From: Isosphaeraceae bacterium
GTDB taxonomy: Bacteria > Planctomycetota > Planctomycetia > Isosphaerales > Isosphaeraceae
DNA: 39,647 nt
Assembly: GCA_025356475.1 (NCBI GenBank)
Contig: JANXSX010000080.1
Span: 1 to 39,647, forward strand
Direction: 5' to 3'
Shown here piece after piece: positions 34,370 to 39,647 of this stretch. The notes below the pieces were generated by a model that was not told where the DNA came from, did no database searches, and was given only the letters and a program-made list of their open reading frames with translations. The translations under genes were made by a program, and so were the position numbers. Numbering within the stretch: position 1 is the stretch's first letter; each line of letters begins with the position of its first letter.

Positions 34370-35143
34370 TCAGCCGAAAAACTCCGAATACCGCTCCTTC
34401 GTCGCGCGAATTCCGGCGTGGACTGCATGGTGATCGAACCCGAGCACGAACATCGTGCAGCCCCAGCTTGCAGCTCGGGCGGCATACTCCGGTCCACGAG
34501 GCACGATCCCCCAAGGCTTCTTCGCTCGTGCGCAGGCTTCGCCAATCCGCTTGATTGCGTCCAGGCATTTGGGATTCTCAAAGTCGCCGGGGACTCCAAG
34601 GACCTGACTGATGTCGGCTGGTCCGACGAAGAGCAAGTCGACATCGGGGACCGCCGCAATCGCTTCCACGTCGGCCATCGCGCTGGCGGTTTCAATCTGG
34701 ATCCCGACGAAAGTCGAAGCGTTGGCTTGAGCCACGTAATCGCCGATCGGCATGAGACTGAATCGACCGTCGCGGTTTGAACCGTTCAATCCACGCTCAC
34801 CTCTAGGCCAGAACTTCGCCCACCGTACCGCCTGTTCGGCGTCGGCTGCCGATCGGACCATGCTCACCATGATCCCGCCCGCCCCAGCTTCAAGCACGCG
34901 CATCACCGAAGCGTAATCGGTGGCCGGCATCCGTACAAAGTGGTCGATTCCGTACGAACGAGCGGCCATCGTCCCCAACTCGATCTCCTTGATGCTCAGG
35001 CCGGCGTGCTCCAGATCCATCCAAAGGCCGTCGAACCCACCGTGCTCGCCGACGATCTCGATCAGCTTGGGCGAAAAGAGTTGTCCAACGCCAAAAAGCC
35101 GGACGACTTCGCCTCGGGCAAGCTTATCCTTGATCAGTCCCAT
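34370..35143 (-). CDS. HpcH/HpaI family aldolase
   Basis: This 257-residue protein shows the class II pyruvate aldolase pattern: WMDLEHAGLS (with the active-site His), RMPATDYASVMRVLEAGAGG, GIQIETASAMADVEAI, and the phosphate/sugar-end FVGPADISQVLG. Family members cleave 2-keto-3-deoxy sugar acids or HHED to pyruvate plus an aldehyde, using a divalent metal. The exact substrate cannot be told. It stands alone on the minus strand between the phosphatase and a plus-strand membrane protein. It may share physiology with the hydroxyacid dehydrogenase at 35897, but the two are on opposite strands. Confidence 0.92.
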   Translation of the reverse strand: MGLIKDKLARGEVVRLFGVGQLFSPKLIEIVGEHGGFDGLWMDLEHAGLSIKEIELGTMAARSYGIDHFVRMPATDYASVMRVLEAGAGGIMVSMVRSAADAEQAVRWAKFWPRGERGLNGSNRDGRFSLMPIGDYVAQANASTFVGIQIETASAMADVEAIAAVPDVDLLFVGPADISQVLGVPGDFENPKCLDAIKRIGEACARAKKPWGIVPRGPEYAARAASWGCTMFVLGFDHHAVHAGIRATKERYSEFFG

Positions 35144-35255
35144 GATGCTCTCACTCTTTGTGAACGATGGATTCCGGTCCGCGACGCGTTGAACCTACCG
35201 TCTTGATCAGCGATAAGGTAGTAGTGAGTGATTGCCGTAGGTTGGAGATGTGCTC

Positions 35256-35876
35256 ATGGCGAAGAGTCAGGTGCGGTTGGCGTTCGGGACCATGCTCTGG
35301 CGTGTGACCTTAGGATTATTCATGCTGATCGAGATTTCGATCGCCGTTCAGATTTTTCGACGGGTTCGAGGGGGAGCACCTCGGTTCCTGCTCCTCCTTG
35401 CGAATTCCCCGGCGGCGATCGTCGTTTCACTCGCGATCGCGGCAGGTCTCACCGTTGCTACCGACCTGTTCGTCCGGTTTCTGCTCCAACCGATGGTTGA
35501 TACGTGGCATCGACCGCGGGTCGAACCCAATCACGGCGGGTTCCACCTCGAAGCTCGCGAGAAGCTGATTGAGTCGATTCCCGCTCGTTTACGAGCTGGC
35601 TTCCTCTGGAAAACCGGCACGCTTGCCCTGACCGATCGCCGGCTGTGGTTCTTTCCGGAGGCGTGGGACGCGGAACCGTGGTCGAACCCGCACGACCAGC
35701 GAGGTTGGCTCTCGCTCGATCCGAGTCCGTCCTGGCTCGGCGGCCTGGTTCGCGGCCTTCCCGATCGACTTGTAATCGGCCCCGATCCAGAACATCGTAC
35801 GACGTTCGCATTGGCGGATGCCGAGGAACTCGCCAAGCAGCTTCGTCGGCTCGAACCAGTCTCTAGCACTGTCTGA
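35256..35876 (+). CDS. Membrane protein of unknown function
   Basis: This 206-residue protein has two hydrophobic segments near its N-terminus (about residues 15-30 and 50-70), followed by a charged soluble part (RAGFLWKTGTLALTDRRLWFFP). ATG 35256 is preferred over an in-frame TTG or GTG six bases earlier because GGAG stands about eight bases upstream. It ends 21 bp before the hydroxyacid dehydrogenase and is probably cotranscribed. I do not recognise the family; the soluble part resembles PH-like/DUF domains only loosely. Confidence 0.78.
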   Translation: MAKSQVRLAFGTMLWRVTLGLFMLIEISIAVQIFRRVRGGAPRFLLLLANSPAAIVVSLAIAAGLTVATDLFVRFLLQPMVDTWHRPRVEPNHGGFHLEAREKLIESIPARLRAGFLWKTGTLALTDRRLWFFPEAWDAEPWSNPHDQRGWLSLDPSPSWLGGLVRGLPDRLVIGPDPEHRTTFALADAEELAKQLRRLEPVSSTV

Positions 35877-35896
35877 ATCGATAAGGGTTCTCAATC

Positions 35897-36892
35897 ATGG
35901 CCGATAAGTTCAACGTCCTGATCGCCGATTTCGTGACGGATTCCGAGGTAGAGACTCCGATTCTGTCCGACATCGCCAACATCGAAGTTGCCAACGCCCA
36001 CGACGAGGCCCACCTCGCGAGGCTGCTCCCCCAGGCCGATGCGATGATCCTGTTCCATGACATTGCGAAGCTCACGGACACGAGCTTCGCGATCGCGCCC
36101 CGGCTCCGAGGAGTTGTCCGCGCAGGCGTTGGCTTCAACAACGTGGATCTCAAGGCGGCTGGCTCGCGCGGAATTGGCGTCTGCAATGTGCCCGATTACG
36201 GGACAGAAGAGGTGGCCGATCATGCCATCGCGCTTCTACTAGCCCTGACTCGCCACCTGCTTTTGTGCGATCAAGCGATGCGAAAGGGCGTCTGGGACTA
36301 CAAAATCGGTGCCGATGCCCCCCGGTTAAGGGGGAAGACCCTGGGGATTATCGGTTGCGGTCGGATCGGTGGGGCAACAGCGATCCGAGCCAAGGCGTTC
36401 GGACTCGACGTGGTTTTCTTCGACCCGTTCGTCCCCCAGGGGACCGAAAAGATGCTCGGCATCCGCCGCGCTTTCTCACTCGACGAACTCTTGAAGCAGT
36501 CGAACTTTTTAAGCCTTCACTGCTTCCTCGACGAGAAGACACATCACTTGATCAATGCATCGACCCTCGCCATGCTTCCAAAGGGAGCTGTGATCGTCAA
36601 CACCGCCCGAGGGGGATGTATCGATCAGTCGGCGTTGATGGATGCCCTTGACACAGGTCACATCATGGGAGCGGGTCTTGATGTCTTTGAGGTCGAGCCG
36701 CTGGAAGACGAACGAGTCCGGAACCACCCCAAAGTCATTCTGACGCCTCACTCAGCGTTCTACAGCATTGAGGGTTGGGTGGAACTCCGCACGAAGACTG
36801 CGCAGGAAGTGCGTCGACTGCTGAGTGGGGAAGCACCACGCAACCTCGTGAATCGCTTAGAGTTAAGTGCTCCTCGGTTCAAGATCGACTAG
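35897..36892 (+). CDS. D-isomer-specific 2-hydroxyacid dehydrogenase (CtBP/SerA-like)
   Basis: This 331-residue protein has the NAD-binding GCGRIG (Gly153-Gly158) and the catalytic triad Arg238 (NTARGGCID), Glu267 (DVFEVEPLED) and His285 (TPHSAFYS). It reduces or oxidises a 2-hydroxy/2-keto acid such as phosphoglycerate, glyoxylate or a sugar acid. It lacks the ACT domain of full-length SerA, so a serine pathway role is not certain. The start ATG at 35897 lies 21 bp after the membrane protein. A terminator (36978-37013) follows. Confidence 0.93.
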   Translation: MADKFNVLIADFVTDSEVETPILSDIANIEVANAHDEAHLARLLPQADAMILFHDIAKLTDTSFAIAPRLRGVVRAGVGFNNVDLKAAGSRGIGVCNVPDYGTEEVADHAIALLLALTRHLLLCDQAMRKGVWDYKIGADAPRLRGKTLGIIGCGRIGGATAIRAKAFGLDVVFFDPFVPQGTEKMLGIRRAFSLDELLKQSNFLSLHCFLDEKTHHLINASTLAMLPKGAVIVNTARGGCIDQSALMDALDTGHIMGAGLDVFEVEPLEDERVRNHPKVILTPHSAFYSIEGWVELRTKTAQEVRRLLSGEAPRNLVNRLELSAPRFKID

Positions 36893-36977
36893 GGTTTGCC
36901 CAAAAGATTTGCGCGGATTTGAAAGATATTTCGATTTCGCGCGAACATTCTGGTGTCGTATTCTGTCTAAGTGGCGT

Positions 36978-37013
36978 GACCGGTTCCCGAGTGTCCCGGT
37001 CCGATTGTTTTTT
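36978..37013 (+). terminator. Rho-independent terminator after the dehydrogenase gene
   Basis: GACCGG (36978-36983) and CCGGTC (36996-37001) form a stem around a 12-nt loop, followed within seven bases by a run of six T (37008-37013). It lies about 85 bp after the dehydrogenase stop. Confidence 0.6.
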
Positions 37014-37188
37014 CTCCAAGCATGGGTTGGCGAACGTGTCGCCTTCCCAATGAAACGTTTTGAGGAATCGGAGCTTTCCCAAGCTTCTTCGCTCCTCCGA
37101 GGACATCTGTCCTCAAAGCAGCGGCCCCCGATTGGGTCGTTGTCGCCTCCCCAACCCCGCCCCTAAGGGTGGACGCGAGGGTATCGCC

Positions 37189-37695
37189 ATGTTGATGAAC
37201 CGCACGAACCGGACGCTGTCGGCCAACACCTTTGGTCTCAACCTCCCAACGCGGTCCTACGCCCTGAATATGGGCCTCAACGCCAATGGCGCTACCCAGT
37301 CCCTGCGCGTCCGCCATCGCCATCTAACAAGGATGGCGGATGTGATGCGGGTCGATGTGGCAAAGGATGTACGAAAGTCACCTGCGATTTCGAAACGTTG
37401 GATTTCGATTCCGAGTGCAATTTCGGCGTCATTTACCTCGATCGGCTCGTCCCTGCCCGGCAGCCTCGCCTGCGAGCTCACCCCGAGCATGCAGAGCTGG
37501 CCGCTACCAGCGCAGGTCCAGTGGAGTGCTATGCAGCCTACTTTGGGCCAACCGATCGCCACTTTAGGCGGTTCGGGCGACTCGAGGACGATGCGTCGAG
37601 GTCTGAGCAGGTCGGTCGTTAGACCGGTCGTTGGGACCAAACAGATCGAGGCCGTTGAGCGCTTCAACGCGACCGGTGCTTATTCGGAGGGATGA
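37189..37695 (+). CDS. Doubtful gene, possibly frameshifted
   Basis: ATG 37189 has a good ribosome site (GAGGG, seven bases upstream), and the first ~45 codons (MLMNRTNRTLSANTFGLNL onward) have G/C-rich third positions like real genes here. After about 37330 the open frame reads as low-complexity serine-rich text. A neighbouring frame over 37329-37622 instead gives a more protein-like reading with five Cys close together and then FGVIYLDRLVP. Either a frameshift separates the two parts or the frame is accidental. No family was recognised. Confidence 0.3.
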   Translation: MLMNRTNRTLSANTFGLNLPTRSYALNMGLNANGATQSLRVRHRHLTRMADVMRVDVAKDVRKSPAISKRWISIPSAISASFTSIGSSLPGSLACELTPSMQSWPLPAQVQWSAMQPTLGQPIATLGGSGDSRTMRRGLSRSVVRPVVGTKQIEAVERFNATGAYSEG

Positions 37696-38020
37696 GTGTG
37701 ACCCCGTAAACGAGGCCCCCGTGAGCGAATGAAGCGATCGAGCCACCTGTCGTCGAACAGGAACTCGCTTCGTTCATTTGTCGCTAGGGCTTCAAATCCG
37801 GTGTTACCCCGTGTCGTTGTCGCTTGAGCACTGACCGGAGAATTGTTCTCCGCCCAGCCTGCCAAACGCCAACGCACTGAGTCGTCAACGTCGATCGTTG
37901 AGTGTGATCTCGCGCTGGGACCCCTACGTCCTAGCCGTTGACATCGCCTCAGCGACGGTTTACCGATTTCGTGCGCACTGATCTGGCCCCCAATACCTTA
38001 AGGGCCTGGTCAGCTTGGGG

Positions 38021-38040
38021 ACCCAGCGAGCTGGCTGGGT
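38021..38040 (+). promoter_or_regulatory. Hairpin and GT repeat at the sigma-factor start
   Basis: ACCCAGC/GCTGGGT (38021-38040, loop GAGCTG) ends directly before GTGTGTGTGT (38041-38050). The possible starts GTG 38041, 38047 and 38056 lie within or just after the repeat and none has a Shine-Dalgarno site. The structure may limit translation of the sigma factor, or it may mark a gene with leaderless-like initiation. Confidence 0.35.
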
Positions 38041-38055
38041 GTGTGTGTGTATTCA

Positions 38056-38718
38056 GTGACGACCGCAACCTTGATCAGGCCCATCGCCGCCCCCGAGGCG
38101 GCCTGGGATGAAGTCGCGACTCTCGTTCGACGGGCCCAGCGTGGGGATCGCGCCGCGTTTGGTGTCCTCGCGGAGCAATTCCAGAAGACGGTCCATGCCA
38201 TCTGTTTGCGTCGATTGAGTAACCCCAGCGAAGCGCTGGAACTGACTCAGGAGGTGTTCCTTCACGTCATGCAACGGATCGATCAGCTTCGCGAGCCCGA
38301 GCGATTCGCAGGCTGGATTCGCCAGGTCGCTGCTCGCATGGCCATCAATCGGGCCACCCGGCGAGTCGCTCCTTCGTGTGTGGAATCCGAGATCCTCGAA
38401 GGGGCGTCGCTAGGCGCGGATTGTGTTGGACCCCTCGACACACTCATCGCCCGAGAGCGTGCAACCCGGCTCTGGCAGAGCCTCGACCGCTTACGAGCGA
38501 TCGACCGTGAGGCACTCGTCGCGTTCTACATCCAGGGTCAAACACTGAACGAAATCGCCGATCGGCTCGATGCCCCACTTGGGACCATCAAGCGGCGGCT
38601 TCACACCGCACGTCGGCGACTCCGCGAGGATCTCATGGAGTCGTCTACCGATCTCAACGAATGGACTGACCCCGCAGAGTGTGAACACGAGGACGACCTC
38701 TCAGCGGTCTTCGCATGA
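38056..38718 (+). CDS. ECF-like RNA polymerase sigma-70 factor
   Basis: This 220-residue protein has sigma region 2 (AQRGDRAAFGVLAEQFQKTV, LTQEVFLHVMQRIDQL, FAGWIRQVAARMAINR) and region 4 with its helix-turn-helix (LNEIADRLDAPLGTIKRRL). No region 3 is present, as usual for the ECF group. The C-terminal tail is short and acidic, ending in DDLSAVFA. No anti-sigma gene follows; a strong terminator does. GTG 38056 is chosen because homologues I remember begin near TATLIRPIA; GTG 38041 would add five residues. It lacks a ribosome site. Confidence 0.88.
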   Translation: MTTATLIRPIAAPEAAWDEVATLVRRAQRGDRAAFGVLAEQFQKTVHAICLRRLSNPSEALELTQEVFLHVMQRIDQLREPERFAGWIRQVAARMAINRATRRVAPSCVESEILEGASLGADCVGPLDTLIARERATRLWQSLDRLRAIDREALVAFYIQGQTLNEIADRLDAPLGTIKRRLHTARRRLREDLMESSTDLNEWTDPAECEHEDDLSAVFA

Positions 38719-38740
38719 GCGAGATTAAACGAGTCGATCA

Positions 38741-38781
38741 GGTCGGAACCTCAAGCAGCGTTTGGGGTTCCGACCATTTTT
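38741..38781 (+). terminator. Rho-independent terminator of the sigma-factor gene
   Basis: GGTCGGAACC (38741-38750) pairs perfectly with GGTTCCGACC (38766-38775) and is followed by ATTTTT (38776-38781). It lies 22 bp after the stop codon. This is the clearest intrinsic terminator in the window. Confidence 0.85.
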
Positions 38782-38910
38782 GTCACTCCCTTGGATTGCA
38801 AGTGCTTGCATGAAACCAAATAAGGCGAAATGGGTTCATTTCATAGTTTACCAAGTGGAAGTAACTGCGTGGCAATGGGGCGTGTTTTGGTATTTGGTCG
38901 GAAAGACGCA

Positions 38911-38935
38911 ACCTGACCTGACCTGACCTGACCTG
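38911..38935. repeat. Tandem ACCTG repeat (five copies)
   Basis: The 5-bp unit ACCTG is repeated five times without change. Such arrays vary in copy number by slippage. It lies outside any recognised gene, just before the REP-like pair. Confidence 0.85.
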
Positions 38936-38944
38936 CAGTCCTCC

Positions 38945-39090
38945 TTGGTCTTGGAACCCTGTAAGGGCGGCCACAAATCAGCCCACGGGCAACGCCCTGG
39001 GGAACGATGATTGACATAACCTATTGTCCTTATTGGTCTTGGAGCACTGTAAGGCCGTCTACAAATCAGCCCACGGGCAACGCCCTGGGG
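38945..39090. repeat. Pair of REP-like direct repeats
   Basis: Two 58-bp copies (38945-39002 and 39033-39090) differ at five positions and lie 88 bp apart start to start. Each contains a palindrome CAGCCC, GGGC, loop AAC, GCCC, and GGGC/TG-type right arm, so each can form a stem-loop. The first also has CCCT-GTA-AGGG. The layout resembles REP elements mobilised by RAYT transposases, a relative of which lies decayed at 13697-14170. No further copies were noticed in the window. Confidence 0.65.
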
Positions 39091-39245
39091 CTGGATGCCA
39101 CATGAAAACCCCGCCAACCCACCCACCTTTCCCCTAATCCAAAAATCTTCGCAGATTCCCCCAGAATCTCCAAAGTCTCAATTACCGCAAGTCGATGGTA
39201 ATCCCGTTACGTGCGATGTTGCACCCTATTTACGAGATTACGACG

Positions 39246-39647
39246 ATGTCACTCTCAACGACGGCCACACTCGCGGGAGCCATCCCCGCCTCTCAGATCG
39301 CCAGGCGTACGATTTGCCAGGTCGATCACTCCATCAAACTGGAACGTGAACGACTTGCAATGTTGCAAGAACGGGCCGATACCAAGAGGGCATGGCTCAT
39401 TCGGAGAGCCGACTTGGTCTGGGATGCCGACCATCGCGATAAGGTCGAAGCCCTGGCGTCAAGGATCAAAAGCCAACCAGGCCGCGTGGTCGCTCGACTG
39501 ACGACCACGTATCACGGCTGTCTTTTCTTGATGAAGCGCTGGAGCTACCTTCACCAGAAAGTGGTCTCAAAGAAGTTCAAAGGCGAGCTAAGTAAGCGCG
39601 ACCACATGACTGCCCACTGCCTGTTGGGGATTCCTCCCGACGAGTGG
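39246..39647 (+). CDS. Protein of unknown function, 3' part beyond the window
   Basis: The frame is open from ATG 39246 for 134 codons to the last base. It reads as a helical, charged protein (ASQIARRTICQVDHSIKLER, LIRRADLVWDADHRDK, VVARLTTTYHGCLFLMKRW). The part VARLTTTYHGCLFLMKRW resembles a conserved segment of large planctomycete proteins of unknown function, but no activity can be named. No strong ribosome site is seen. The C-terminus is missing, so size is unknown. Confidence 0.7.
   Translation, partial: MSLSTTATLAGAIPASQIARRTICQVDHSIKLERERLAMLQERADTKRAWLIRRADLVWDADHRDKVEALASRIKSQPGRVVARLTTTYHGCLFLMKRWSYLHQKVVSKKFKGELSKRDHMTAHCLLGIPPDEW

Larger units (their letters stand above)
36893..38040. 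other. Gene-poor region
   Basis: This ~1.15-kb region contains the terminator at 36978-37013, a perfect palindrome (GAGGACA/TGTCCTC, 37099-37114), one doubtful gene (37189-37695) and a hairpin just before the sigma factor (38021-38040). No convincing gene is seen between 37696 and 38040, nor a strong promoter for the sigma factor. Confidence 0.5.
38719..39245. other. Intergenic region with repeats
   Basis: This 527-bp stretch holds the sigma-factor terminator, the ACCTG array and the REP-like pair. No protein-like frame was seen. Confidence 0.6.

Noticed and set aside
37060-37188. The upstream in-frame extension of the doubtful gene at 37189
   Set aside because: The added residues have no family likeness and the ribosome site (GAGGG) fits ATG 37189.

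Overview
The window comes from a planctomycete, most likely family Isosphaeraceae. The first ~391 bases are the 5' end of a 16S rRNA gene on the minus strand with planctomycete-type sequence: the universal probe site at 51-68 and the 27F primer site at 365-384 both carry mismatches. Many of the proteins are also of planctomycete type: a PEP-CTERM metalloprotease, a membrane/TPR giant, fused transporter/spermidine synthase, and several secreted or zinc-ribbon proteins of unknown function. Genes are interspersed on both strands and starts are mixed (ATG, GTG, TTG).

Layout. 1-1000: 16S rRNA 5' end, a long structured leader with a boxB/boxA-like pair, and a good sigma-70 promoter, all on the minus strand. 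1237-6419: a sugar ABC transporter operon (binding lipoprotein, double ATPase, permease) interrupted by a pirin gene and followed by a SIMPL-domain protein. The binding protein is circularly permuted: its C-terminal ~65 residues sit in front of its N-terminal part. 6582-8019: a YhaM-type HD exonuclease coupled to a small metal-site lipoprotein. 8003-11994 (minus): fused membrane/spermidine synthase and a SulP-STAS anion transporter. 12585-13652: a short SRAP-like protein and a secreted protein. 13697-14513: a decayed REP-type transposase abutting a 5'-truncated sppA. 14595-17359: RraA-family protein and a GH13 glucan-active enzyme.

17650-19856: a conserved hypothetical gene, a decayed planctomycete gene (18182-18985, minus) and an SRPBCC protein. 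19998-20960: double zinc-ribbon membrane protein. 20975-24698 (minus): glycosyltransferase, a large unknown protein (stop/start overlap TAATG) and an Eis-like acetyltransferase. 25000-30151: lipoprotein, PEP-CTERM metalloprotease, 1045-residue membrane/TPR protein. 30226-32880 (minus): two-lobe M16 peptidase. 33063-36892: PP2C phosphatase, HpcH/HpaI aldolase (minus), small membrane protein, 2-hydroxyacid dehydrogenase. 36893-38040 is gene-poor. It is followed by an ECF-like sigma factor, a tandem ACCTG repeat, a pair of REP-like repeats and a gene cut off by the window end.

Most genes look like ordinary housekeeping or accessory genes of a free-living heterotroph: sugar uptake, glucan metabolism, sugar-acid chemistry (RraA, HpaI-type aldolase, hydroxyacid dehydrogenase), anion uptake and surface proteolysis. 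The most unusual feature is the permuted binding protein at 1237-2304. All assignments rest on reading the sequence and remembered family motifs; no database search was run.
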